The notes below the pieces were generated by a model that was not told the origin of the DNA, searched no databases, and saw only the letters and a program-made list of their open reading frames with translations. The position numbers and the translations under genes were made by a program. DNA of 64,000 nucleotides from Paramagnetospirillum kuznetsovii (GTDB taxonomy: Bacteria; Pseudomonadota; Alphaproteobacteria; Rhodospirillales; Magnetospirillaceae), in NCBI RefSeq assembly GCF_003284725.1, contig NZ_PGTO01000013.1, positions 30,890-94,889 of the forward strand. Reading direction: 5' to 3'. This document shows, piece by piece, positions 48,743-56,966 of this stretch (positions are counted from its first letter, which is position 1; every line of letters begins with the position of its first letter).

Positions 48743-50734
48743 ATGAGCGATCTCTTCCAGCAGCTTGCCCCCAAGGGCACCGAATACTCCGCCAAGGATA
48801 TCGAGGTTCTCGAAGGCCTCGAGCCCGTGCGCCGCCGCCCCGGCATGTATATCGGCGGCACCGACGACAGGGCCTTGCACCATCTGGTGGCCGAGGTTCT
48901 CGACAACGCCATGGACGAGGCGGTGGCGGGCCATGCCAGCTGGATCGAGCTGGAACTGGCCGTCGACGGAATCTGCACCGTGCGCGACAACGGTCGCGGC
49001 ATTCCCATCGACCCCCACCCGAAATATCCCGACAAGAGCGCGTTGGAGGTCATCCTCACCACGCTCCATTCCGGCGGCAAGTTCGGCGGCGACGCCTACA
49101 AGGTGTCGGGCGGTTTGCACGGCGTCGGCGTCTCGGTGGTCAATGCCCTTTCGGACAAGCTGGTGGTCGAGGTCGCCCGCGAGCGGACCCTATATACCCA
49201 AAGCTTCTCGCGCGGGGCGCCCCTGGGACCGCTGGAAAAAGTCGGCCCGGTGCAAAACCGGCGCGGCACCACGGTGATCTTCCATCCCGACCCCCAGATC
49301 TTCGGCGAGCGCGCCCATCTGCGCCCCGGCCCGCTCTACCGCATGGCGCGCTCCAAGGCCTATCTGTTCCGGGGCGTGCAGATCCGTTGGAAATGCGACC
49401 CGCTGCTGATCAAGGACGGCGACGAGATCCCGCACGAGGACGTATTGCACTTCCCCGGTGGACTGTCCGACTTCCTGAACGCGGTGCTGAAGGAACGGCC
49501 GCTCATCACCCGCGACCAGTTCCAAGGCACGGCACCGCTGTCCGACGACATGGGACAGGTGGAATGGGCGGTGGCTTGGCCGGACGATGACGAGGACGGC
49601 TTCGTCAACACCTATTGCAACACCGTGCCCACCCCCGAGGGCGGCACCCACGAAGCGGGCTTTCGCGGCGCCCTGACCCGTGGCCTCAGGGCCTATGGCG
49701 AGATGGCCAACAACAAGAAGGCCGCGGGGATCACCGCCGAGGATGTGATGGGCGGGGCCTGCGTCATGGTCAGCCTATTCATGCGCGACCCGCAGTTCCA
49801 GGGCCAGACCAAGGAAAAACTCGCCAGCCCCGAGGCCACCCGTCTGGTGGAAAGCGCGGTGAAGGATCATTTCGACCACTGGCTGTCGGGCGACAAGGCC
49901 TCGTCCGCCGCCCTGCTGGCCAAGCTGGTGGAGCGCGCCGAGGACCGCCAGCGCCGCCGCCAGGCCAAGGAAATGAACCGCAAGACGCCCACCAAGCGCC
50001 TGCGCCTGCCCGGCAAGCTGGCCGACTGCTCGCGCTCGGTCAATGTGGGCACCGAACTGTTCCTGGTCGAGGGCGATTCGGCGGGCGGCTCCGCCAAGTC
50101 GGGCCGCAACCGCGAGACCCAGGCCATCTTGCCCCTGCGCGGCAAGATCCTCAACGTCGCCTCCGCCACCACCGACAAGCTGCGCCAGAATCAAGAGTTG
50201 AAGGATCTGATGGAGGCGCTGGGCTGCGGCTTCCGCGAGTCCTACGACGACGAGAAGCTGCGCTACGAGAAGATCATCATCATGACCGACGCCGATGTGG
50301 ACGGTGCCCATATCGCCTCGCTGCTGATGACCTTCTTCTATCAGGAAATGCCCGAGCTGATCAGGAACGGCCATCTCTATCTGGCGCTGCCGCCGCTTTA
50401 CCGCCTGTCCCACGGCCAGACCATGGCCTATGGCCGCGACGACGCCCACAAGGAAGAACTGCTGAAGACCCTGTTCGCTGGCAAGAAGAACGTGGAAATC
50501 AGCCGCTTCAAGGGACTGGGCGAAATGCCGCCCGCCCAGTTGAAGGAAACCACCATGGACCCGGCCAAGCGGGTTCTGCTGCGGGTCAATATCCCCTCGG
50601 GCCGCACCGAGGAAGACCACGAGGAAGCCAAGGAGGTGGCGCGTCTGGTGGAAAGCCTGATGGGCCGAAAGCCGGAACTGCGCTTCGCCTTCATCCAGGA
50701 ACGCGCGAAATTCGCCACCGATCTCGATGTGTAG
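48743..50734 (+). CDS. parE: DNA topoisomerase IV subunit B
   Basis: A 663-residue ATPase subunit that works with ParC to unlink replicated chromosomes. GHKL ATPase motifs: LVAEVLDNAMDEAVAGHA, VRDNGRGIPIDPHPKYPDKS and SGGLHGVGVSVVNALSDKL. TOPRIM motifs: LFLVEGDSAGGSAKSGRNRE, MTDADVDGAHIASLLMTFFY and SRFKGLGEMPPAQLKETTMD. The ATG at 48734 (MPPMSDLF) is an alternative start. parC is not in the window. Confidence 0.93.
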   Translation: MSDLFQQLAPKGTEYSAKDIEVLEGLEPVRRRPGMYIGGTDDRALHHLVAEVLDNAMDEAVAGHASWIELELAVDGICTVRDNGRGIPIDPHPKYPDKSALEVILTTLHSGGKFGGDAYKVSGGLHGVGVSVVNALSDKLVVEVARERTLYTQSFSRGAPLGPLEKVGPVQNRRGTTVIFHPDPQIFGERAHLRPGPLYRMARSKAYLFRGVQIRWKCDPLLIKDGDEIPHEDVLHFPGGLSDFLNAVLKERPLITRDQFQGTAPLSDDMGQVEWAVAWPDDDEDGFVNTYCNTVPTPEGGTHEAGFRGALTRGLRAYGEMANNKKAAGITAEDVMGGACVMVSLFMRDPQFQGQTKEKLASPEATRLVESAVKDHFDHWLSGDKASSAALLAKLVERAEDRQRRRQAKEMNRKTPTKRLRLPGKLADCSRSVNVGTELFLVEGDSAGGSAKSGRNRETQAILPLRGKILNVASATTDKLRQNQELKDLMEALGCGFRESYDDEKLRYEKIIIMTDADVDGAHIASLLMTFFYQEMPELIRNGHLYLALPPLYRLSHGQTMAYGRDDAHKEELLKTLFAGKKNVEISRFKGLGEMPPAQLKETTMDPAKRVLLRVNIPSGRTEEDHEEAKEVARLVESLMGRKPELRFAFIQERAKFATDLDV

Positions 50735-50738
50735 ATCT

Positions 50739-50782
50739 GTAGGTTTGGCCATAAGGTGAGAAATTTGGCCATAAGTTGAGAA
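50739..50782. repeat. Left end repeats of the MNT/HEPN cassette
   Basis: Two direct copies of TTTGGCCATAAGKTGAGAA, at 50744-50762 and 50764-50782, spaced by 20 bp. The outer copy is extended by GTAGG and forms the terminal inverted repeat. Confidence 0.7.
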
Positions 50783-50958
50783 TGGCCGAATGGCCTTACC
50801 CCCTGGGCAGGTTCTCTGTTGATCTGTCGATTCTCGCCGAAGGACTACATCCGTGCGACGAGGTCGACCACGCCGACATCCCCCTTTTCGTGCCGTAAGT
50901 GGCCATCCCATTGCCGAAAGGCCGTTCCCGCCCATATAATCGCGGGAAGGAGAGAGGC

Positions 50959-51294
50959 ATGACCGCCAACATCGGCATCTTCGGTTCGGAACAGGAAGCT
51001 CTTGACGGATTGGTCGAGAGGCTGGTGGCCGCCCATTCTCCAAGATCGGTATGGCTTTTCGGCAGTCGCGCTCGTGGAGACGCGGAGCCGGACAGCGATT
51101 TCGACCTGCTTGTCGTCGTCGATGACGCCAAACTGGCGAAGGATCCCTACAGCATCAAGAAGCCGGTCCTCGGGCTCGGCGTCTCTTGCGATGTGTTTCC
51201 TTGCTCGGCTGGCGGCTTTGATGAGGCCGCGAACATGGTCGGCACGCTCTGCAACATCGTCAAGCACGAAGGCCGACGCCTTTATGCCAGATAG
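50959..51294 (+). CDS. mntA: MNT-type nucleotidyltransferase antitoxin
   Basis: A 111-residue minimal nucleotidyltransferase. The motif GSRARGDAEPDSDFDLLV (GSx10DxD, about residues 36-51) is the hallmark of the MNT fold, with a third acidic residue in VSCDVFPC. In MNT/HEPN pairs this protein neutralises the HEPN RNase, in some cases by adding AMP. Start at 50959 behind GGAAGGAGAG. It overlaps the HEPN gene by 11 bases, typical for such pairs. Confidence 0.82.
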   Translation: MTANIGIFGSEQEALDGLVERLVAAHSPRSVWLFGSRARGDAEPDSDFDLLVVVDDAKLAKDPYSIKKPVLGLGVSCDVFPCSAGGFDEAANMVGTLCNIVKHEGRRLYAR

Positions 51295-51682
51295 CCCGAC
51301 AGCCAAGACATTCTTCGCATTGGCGGAAGAGGATCTTCGGGCCGCCGAGCTCTCGATGGAAGCCGCTCCCCATTCGGCTTATTCCCTTCTGGCGCGCGCT
51401 GCCGAAAAGGCGGCAAAGGCCGTCCTGTGCCACGAAGGCATCCGCCCACCGAAAACACACAGCCTTGATGCGCTCGCTTCGCTTCTGCCTGTTGATCACA
51501 AGTGGCGGCTGCCCATCGGAGACCTAGAGAATATATCCATTGCGGCAGTATCCGCAGGATACCCGACGACCGAGGGAACGCCCTTCGATCTCCCCTCGGC
51601 CGAGGAGATGAAGAAGAGTGCCGCCGAGGTTCGGAAGCTTGTTTCCGGCATCCACAGATATCTCGGACTGAGTCGCCCCTGA
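51284..51682 (+). CDS. hepT: HEPN-domain toxin partner
   Basis: A 132-residue all-helical HEPN protein: KTFFALAEEDLRAAELSMEA, YSLLARAAEKAAKAVLCHEG, then IRPPKTHSLDALASLLP. The R-x4-H spacing (RPPKTH) fits an RNase site, but the Tyr of the RX4HXY motif modified in HepT/MntA pairs is absent (Leu here). Hence regulation by AMPylation at that residue is unlikely, and neutralisation may differ. Located inside the inverted-repeat cassette. Confidence 0.78.
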   Translation: MPDSPTAKTFFALAEEDLRAAELSMEAAPHSAYSLLARAAEKAAKAVLCHEGIRPPKTHSLDALASLLPVDHKWRLPIGDLENISIAAVSAGYPTTEGTPFDLPSAEEMKKSAAEVRKLVSGIHRYLGLSRP

Positions 51683-51789
51683 TGTCGGCGGGCAAGGATA
51701 CTCAGCGGAAAATCCGCAACTTGGACAGATACGCTATATGCGGCATGTGGGAGCAATCGCTCAGCGCAACATGTTGCGTCCCTAGGTTT

Positions 51790-51913
51790 TTCTCAACTTA
51801 TGCCCCGATCTCTTAGGTTTTTCTCAGCTTACGGCCAAAATCGGCTCCGCTAACCCTTTGAAATCATGGCAGGCCTATTCTCACCCTATGGCCAAACCTA
51901 CATCTGTAGGTTT
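51790..51913. repeat. Right end repeats and palindrome of the MNT/HEPN cassette
   Basis: Three copies of the end unit in inverted orientation: 51790-51808 (degenerate), 51821-51839 and 51878-51896. The edge forms a perfect palindrome AAACCTAC-ATCT-GTAGGTTT (51894-51913). The 12-base ATCTGTAGGTTT at 51902 also occurs directly repeated at 50735 on the left side. The adjoining bases 51683-51789 show nothing else. Confidence 0.65.
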
Positions 51914-51984
51914 ACCCTCTATTTCCGGGGGGGGATTACCGGCACGACGATCGCTGGAACAGCCTCGGCGTCACTCCGACAATT

Positions 51985-52995
51985 TCAGCGGTCTATCCCA
52001 ACGAAATGCCTGGTTACCCGCGATTTGCGGAAGTCAGCCGGCGGAAAGCCGTAATGACGGCTGAAAGCGGTGGTGAAGGTGCTGACCTGGGCATAGCCGA
52101 GGCGATGGGAAATCTCCTTCACCGGCAGGGCCTCGTCCAACAGCATCCGGGCGGCCATCTCCATTTTACGATTCACCATCCACTGGGGCATGGTCATGCC
52201 GGTGACGTCCCGGAAGGTTTCGGCGAGTTGGCGGGGCGGCATACCGGCCTCGCGCGCCAGGATCTCCTGGCTGGGCATGGCGTTCAGATTGGCGAGAAGA
52301 TGGTCGCAGACGGCTCTGATCCTGGCCTGCCGACGTTCGCGCGAATAGGGTGGAGCGGCCTTTCCCCCCGCCAAGTCGTCCAGCAGCGCGGCGACGATTT
52401 CCAGGACTTTACCCTCGCGGTAAAGCCTCTCCAGGCCGCCGGTATAGGGGCTGGTGACCAAATCGGCGAACAGGCGTCGCTTGACCGCTGACATCCGGAC
52501 CTGGCTCATGCCGTTGCGGTTGCGTTGGGTCAAAAGGTCATCGAGCATCGCGGGGACGCGCATCCCCTCGCACAGGGATTGAAGACGGTCCGCCGAAATC
52601 ATCAGCGCCGCCACGTTCATCTCCTCATGGGCGTTGTGCATGGAGACACAAGCATCCGTGGGATTTCCGTGGAAGAACAGATTGACGCGGTCATCCGTAT
52701 CGGCGGTGGTCCCGACTCCCTTGAACAGGAACTCGCCTCGCCCGGCAAGAACCGAGCGGATCATCAGGAACGGCTGATCGTTGTTGATCGTCACCTCGTT
52801 GCGGACGGGCTGATAGGCCGCGCCACGATAGTGAAGGAATGAACAGCCCCTGCCCGCGTCGGCGAAGGAAAATTCTTCCTTTCCGACCGAGGGGGTGAAG
52901 GCTGGCAGCCCACCGTCGCAGGCGTCGTCCGAACTGAGGCCGTTGCTCAGAACCCAGCGCCGGGATAGCGGCATAAAGGGATCGGCACTTGTCAT
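51985..52995 (-). CDS. AraC family transcriptional regulator 1
   Basis: A 336-residue regulator. The C-terminal 110 residues are the AraC double HTH: LNAMPSQEILAREAGMPPRQ, LAETFRDVTGMTMPQWMVNR, KMEMAARMLLDEALPVKEIS and LGYAQVSTFTTAFSRHYGFP. The N-terminal 200 residues are a sensor domain of no recognised type. The last residues are RVTRHFVGIDR, a tail shared with the next AraC protein. Divergent from it across a 197-base gap. Confidence 0.85.
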   Translation of the reverse strand: MTSADPFMPLSRRWVLSNGLSSDDACDGGLPAFTPSVGKEEFSFADAGRGCSFLHYRGAAYQPVRNEVTINNDQPFLMIRSVLAGRGEFLFKGVGTTADTDDRVNLFFHGNPTDACVSMHNAHEEMNVAALMISADRLQSLCEGMRVPAMLDDLLTQRNRNGMSQVRMSAVKRRLFADLVTSPYTGGLERLYREGKVLEIVAALLDDLAGGKAAPPYSRERRQARIRAVCDHLLANLNAMPSQEILAREAGMPPRQLAETFRDVTGMTMPQWMVNRKMEMAARMLLDEALPVKEISHRLGYAQVSTFTTAFSRHYGFPPADFRKSRVTRHFVGIDR

Positions 52996-53192
52996 TTCGA
53001 AATCATCCTGCCGCGACCGTTCATCCTGTATATCTTTAGTGCAAGCAATGACGCCGCAATCATTTTTTCATTGAATGCTTTATTGCGAACAAATACACGT
53101 GTTCATCCCAGTCGCCACGATAGCTGCCTGATATATTCGCACGCTAACGCGAGAAATGACATATCTCGTCCGGTACAGGGTCAGCGCAGGGG
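52996..53192. promoter_or_regulatory. Divergent intergenic region between AraC genes
   Basis: The 197 bases are AT-rich for this genome (ATCATTTTTTCATTGAATGC, TTTATTGCGAACAAATACAC). They must carry the promoters of both divergent regulators; I cannot name exact boxes. A shared operator is likely because the proteins are related. Confidence 0.35.
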
Positions 53193-54263
53193 ATGACGGT
53201 TCAATCGAGGGCTTGCGCCGTGGAAAAATCTCAGCCGAAGGCTTCGAACGCGCCACCGACCTTCAATTTCCGTCAAGGCTGGAGTATGTCCGGCGGCCTG
53301 AATTCCTGCCATTCGGAGATAACGGTGAATGGAGAACTTCCTGACGCCGTTGGGACGGAGAAGAAAGGACTCACCTGGATTGCCGATGGATGCGCCATCA
53401 TTATCGGACGTCGTCTCATCCGCCAGCCTGTCAAGATGCAAGCCACCTTTCCCACCGGCGAGCCCACTCTGGGCCTTCACATTCCCGTGGCCGGACGGTT
53501 GGTGGCCTCCCTGGCCGGCGCCGGCAGCGTCGCGGAGAACGAGCGTAGCTATGGCCTGAATTGGGTCAACGGCAGCATCGCCGACGTGGAATTTGACCAC
53601 GCTACGCCCGGCATCTATCAGACGCTCCTGTTCATCTGTAGCGGCAGTTATCTTCGCCGGATTCTCGACGGCACCCGCCGCCCCCGGCTGATCGATTCCT
53701 TCCTGTGCGAGAAGGCACAGAGCACCCTCACCACCGTCAACGCCACGGCCATGATCCGGGGGATTCCCCAACTGGTCAATTCCAATCCCTATGATGGCGA
53801 CCTGTCGCGGCTCTATCTGCAGGGGCAGGTGTTCAATCTGATGGCGGGAGTGATGAGCGACCTGGAGGACGGGGGCAGTCGCGACCAATCGCATTCCGAT
53901 AAGGCCAACGCCAAGATCCGCGCGGTCTGCGACATGCTGCGGTCCAATTTGGAGCGGTTGCCGCCAATCGAGGTTCTGGCCACCTCCGTCGGCCTGTCCC
54001 CACGTGAACTGGGACGCACCTTCCGGGTCTCCACCGGACGGACACTCCTGGGGTGGGTGGCGGAACGGCGTCTGGAAGAGGCGGCACGACTGCTGGTGGA
54101 TGGCGCCCTTCCCATCAAGGTGGTTTCCCATCGGGCAGGCTACGCCCATGTGGCGTCGTTCACCTCGGCGTTCACCCGGCAATTCGGCACGCCGCCATCC
54201 GAATATCGGCGCATGCGGATATCGCGCCACTTCGTCCCGGGATGGATGACGGGGCAAGAATAG
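53193..54263 (+). CDS. AraC family transcriptional regulator 2
   Basis: A 356-residue paralogue of the gene at 51985. The double HTH is LERLPPIEVLATSVGLSPRE, LGRTFRVSTGRTLLGWVAER, RLEEAARLLVDGALPIKVVS and AGYAHVASFTSAFTRQFGTP. The C-terminal RMRISRHFVPGW repeats the RHFV tail of regulator 1. The start is uncertain: AGGGG abuts the ATG at 53193 and a later in-frame ATG at 53286 is possible. Confidence 0.82.
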   Translation: MTVQSRACAVEKSQPKASNAPPTFNFRQGWSMSGGLNSCHSEITVNGELPDAVGTEKKGLTWIADGCAIIIGRRLIRQPVKMQATFPTGEPTLGLHIPVAGRLVASLAGAGSVAENERSYGLNWVNGSIADVEFDHATPGIYQTLLFICSGSYLRRILDGTRRPRLIDSFLCEKAQSTLTTVNATAMIRGIPQLVNSNPYDGDLSRLYLQGQVFNLMAGVMSDLEDGGSRDQSHSDKANAKIRAVCDMLRSNLERLPPIEVLATSVGLSPRELGRTFRVSTGRTLLGWVAERRLEEAARLLVDGALPIKVVSHRAGYAHVASFTSAFTRQFGTPPSEYRRMRISRHFVPGWMTGQE

Positions 54264-54385
54264 CGACGAGGCCAAACGCCCGTTGCCCGGATTTGCCCTG
54301 GCTTATGCAGCCAATCCAAAATCCCTGCAAAAGCTCCAAAACCGCCAAGCTTTCTTCGGCCGCGCCGAGTCTGGTTCTCTAGCCC

Positions 54386-55138
54386 ATGGCTTTTGCCGGG
54401 GTGTGGAGCATGAGAAAAGACTGTCGGCGGTTCTTCATCGGAACGGGATTGGAGATCGAGGTCGCGGGACCGGCCGCGGTTGCGTCGTCGCCTTGGGCAC
54501 AGGTCACCGTGTCGTCCAAGGCGGAACCCAGTTTCCCACCGACCGATGCCGCCCTTGCCGTCAGGTTGTCCGCCGCCATGGTGCGGATCCTGCTCGATAA
54601 CTCTCCCATGGCGGAAGCGCTTCTGGCCAATGTATCGCCAGGGGCCTACGAAAACCTTCTGATCACCAATGTCACCCTGGTGCGGCGGGTGGCCTCGCAA
54701 CTTTGGCATGTCGCCTACGAGGACACCGCCCTCAGGCTGTTCCTGCGGGGCAAGGTGATCGAACTGCTGATCGAGGGAATGTCGGTCCCCAAGGAAAGCA
54801 GGGTCGACACCCTGGCCGTTAGCGTCCGCGATCTGCTGCTGCTCGATCCCTCGCATCCACCCTCGGCGACGGAACTGTCCGCCCGGCTGGGGGTATCCCA
54901 GCGTCGGCTGGGCGTCAAATTCAAGGACGCCTTCGGCATGACCATTCCCGAATGGCTGGCCGACTGGCGGCTGGCGAAGGGGCGCGATCTGGTGATGGAG
55001 GGCTCGGTCCCCATCGCCGAAATCGCCGCCTCGCTGGGCTATTCCCATCTGTCCACCTTCAGCGCCGCCTTCACCAAACGCTTCGGCGTCCCCCCCACCC
55101 GCGCGCGGACCGGGATGCCCATGGAGAGCCAAGCATGA
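54386..55138 (+). CDS. AraC family transcriptional regulator 3
   Basis: A 250-residue relative with a shortened N-terminal domain. DNA-binding domain: SATELSARLGVSQRRLGVKF, KDAFGMTIPEWLADWRLAKG and LGYSHLSTFSAAFTKRFGVP. It ends in the ATGA overlap with the 65-residue FTQQIK protein, so it is co-transcribed with the export genes. The likely job is control of this cluster. It lacks the RHFV tail. Confidence 0.8.
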   Translation: MAFAGVWSMRKDCRRFFIGTGLEIEVAGPAAVASSPWAQVTVSSKAEPSFPPTDAALAVRLSAAMVRILLDNSPMAEALLANVSPGAYENLLITNVTLVRRVASQLWHVAYEDTALRLFLRGKVIELLIEGMSVPKESRVDTLAVSVRDLLLLDPSHPPSATELSARLGVSQRRLGVKFKDAFGMTIPEWLADWRLAKGRDLVMEGSVPIAEIAASLGYSHLSTFSAAFTKRFGVPPTRARTGMPMESQA

Positions 55139-55332
55139 TGCCTGCCCATACCCGTTCCGAAGCGGTGGTGGTGTTGAGCGCGGCGCGCATCAACGGCCAG
55201 CAGGCCGCACACTCCGGATCGCTCCGCGATCACGGCGGGATCCGCCATGCCGGCAAGCCCGCCTTCACGCAACAGATCAAATCCGCCGCCCGCGTGGCGG
55301 CCCTTCGCTTCAGCCAATCCCAGGGGGAATGA
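55135..55332 (+). CDS. 65-residue protein with C-terminal FTQQIK motif
   Basis: The ATG overlaps the stop of the third AraC gene and the end overlaps the TolC-like gene region, placing it inside the operon. The N-terminal half is unremarkable. The C-terminal 25 residues GKPAFTQQIKSAARVAALRF plus a short tail match the C-terminus of the 2,061-residue protein (GKLAFTQQIKMASRIG). The shared motif is 16-18 residues from each end. It could be a sorting or docking tag; alternatively the gene is a remnant of a larger paralogue. Confidence 0.6.
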   Translation: MMPAHTRSEAVVVLSAARINGQQAAHSGSLRDHGGIRHAGKPAFTQQIKSAARVAALRFSQSQGE

Positions 55333-55334
55333 CG

Positions 55335-56966
55335 ATGACCGTTACCATGACCAGCCGCCGCGCCATCCGCCTGATGGCCGCCGTGTCCACCGCAGCCCTG
55401 CTGGCCGCCTGCGCGGTGACTCCGACGCCATTCACGGCCGAGGAATTCTCGGCCCAGGCCAAGGCTGATCGCTCCGCCATGTTCGAGGGCCAGGAGGCAT
55501 TGAGCAAGCCGCTGACCCTGAACGACGCCGTTGTCCGGGTGCTGAAGTACAATCTGGACAAGCGGTCCAAGATGATGGAGGAGGCCCTGGCCCTGGGCCA
55601 GATCGATCTGGACCGCTTCGACCTGCTGCCCAAGCTGGCGGCCAATGCGGGCTATACCGAGCGGTCCGCGCCCAACGCCACCCGTTCACGCGATCTTTAC
55701 ACCCAGACCACCAGCACCTCGAACCCCAGCTATTCGGCCGACCGGTTTTCCATCACCTCGGATCTGGGCCTGACCTGGAACATCCTGGATTTCGGCGCCA
55801 GCTATTTCACCGCGCATCAGAACGCCGACCGCGCCCTGATCGCTGGCGAGCGTCGCCGCAAGACCGTGGCCAATCTGGTTCAGGAGGTACGCTTCACCTT
55901 CTGGCGTGCCTCCGCCGCGCAAGTGTTGAAGGGCAAGGTGACCGAGACGGTGAAAAGCGCCGAAGCGGCCCTGAAGGATTCCGAGCGGGTGGAATCCGAG
56001 CGCCTGCGCAACCCGACCGAAAGCTTGCGCATCCAGAAGACCCTGCTGGAAAGCATCCGCCAGTTGGAGGCCATCGACCAGGAGCTGACCACCGCCAAGT
56101 CCGAGCTGGCCGCCCTGATCAACGTGGCCCCGGGCAGCACCTTCCGGCTGGAGGTTCCGGAAAACGGCAGCATGGCGACACCCGCCTGGTCCATGCCCAT
56201 CGAGGAGATGGAAGAAGCGGCGCTCACCCGCAATCCCGATCTGCGGGAACAGGATTACCAAAGCCGCATCGCCGTCGACGACACCCACAAGGAAATCCTG
56301 AAGCTGTTCCCCGGCGTCACCTTGTCGTTCTCGCGCCAGTACGACCAGAACAGCTTCCTGATGGACAATCGCTGGAACGAGATGGGCACCAAGATCACCT
56401 GGAACCTGATCAACCTGTTGTCGGCCCCCGACCGCATCGCCCATTCGGAATCCGCCGAGGACGTGGCCAGGGCCAAGCGCGTGGCGCTCCGCATGGCGGT
56501 GCTGGCCCAGGTTCACGTGGTGTCCACCCAGTTCGCCAGCGCCGCCAAGCAATTCGAACGCGCCGACAAGCTGTGGAAGATCGAACAGCGTCTGGCCGAC
56601 GCCGCCGGTAACCAGAGCCGGGGCGGCACCCAGAACGAGATCGAGCGCATCAGCACCGAAACCTCGGCCATCGCCGCCGAGCTTCGGCGCTTCCAGACCT
56701 ACGCCCAGATGCAGTCCTCCTACGGCAAGCTGCAATCGACCATCGGCGCCGACGTGGATCCCGATCGCGTCGCCACCCAGTCGCTGGACGGTCTGGGGGG
56801 CGCCATTACCCTGGGACCGGCCATTGTTCCGGCGGTGGTGGAGCCGGTGCCCCAGCCCGAGCCGCAACCGGCCCGGACCGAAATCGCGTCCGCCAAGGAG
56901 GACGTCAAGGCCGCCATGGCCTGGCTCGGCGGTTTCATCGCCGATGGCTTCAAGGAGCGGCAATGA
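55335..56966 (+). CDS. TolC-type outer membrane efflux lipoprotein
   Basis: A 543-residue outer membrane channel component. The signal sequence ends in a lipobox with Cys26 (AALLAACAV). Two OEP repeats of long helices follow: LTLNDAVVRVLKYNLDKRSK, LVQEVRFTFWRASAAQVLKG, then the second unit (MEEAALTRNPDLREQDYQSR, KITWNLINLLSAPDRIAHSE). A Pro-rich linker (VEPVPQPEPQPARTEIAS) precedes the C-terminal helix. The ATG at 55335 was chosen for its distance from AGGGGG; 55329 is an alternative. It would export the giant protein encoded two genes downstream. Confidence 0.85.
   Translation: MTVTMTSRRAIRLMAAVSTAALLAACAVTPTPFTAEEFSAQAKADRSAMFEGQEALSKPLTLNDAVVRVLKYNLDKRSKMMEEALALGQIDLDRFDLLPKLAANAGYTERSAPNATRSRDLYTQTTSTSNPSYSADRFSITSDLGLTWNILDFGASYFTAHQNADRALIAGERRRKTVANLVQEVRFTFWRASAAQVLKGKVTETVKSAEAALKDSERVESERLRNPTESLRIQKTLLESIRQLEAIDQELTTAKSELAALINVAPGSTFRLEVPENGSMATPAWSMPIEEMEEAALTRNPDLREQDYQSRIAVDDTHKEILKLFPGVTLSFSRQYDQNSFLMDNRWNEMGTKITWNLINLLSAPDRIAHSESAEDVARAKRVALRMAVLAQVHVVSTQFASAAKQFERADKLWKIEQRLADAAGNQSRGGTQNEIERISTETSAIAAELRRFQTYAQMQSSYGKLQSTIGADVDPDRVATQSLDGLGGAITLGPAIVPAVVEPVPQPEPQPARTEIASAKEDVKAAMAWLGGFIADGFKERQ

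Larger units (their letters stand above)
50739..51901. mobile_element. Inverted-repeat-bounded MNT/HEPN cassette without transposase
   Basis: The ends are 24-bp inverted repeats with one mismatch (left 50739-50762, right 51878-51901; GTAGGTTTGGCCATAAGGTG at the left start). Inner copies of the TTTGGCCATAAG-TGAGAA unit lie at 50764-50782 on the left and, inverted, at 51790 and 51821 on the right. ATCT stands directly outside both ends, a possible 4-bp target duplication. Inside are only the MNT and HEPN genes. Repeated end sites recall IS21- or Tn7-type ends, so it may move by a transposase encoded elsewhere. Confidence 0.6.
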
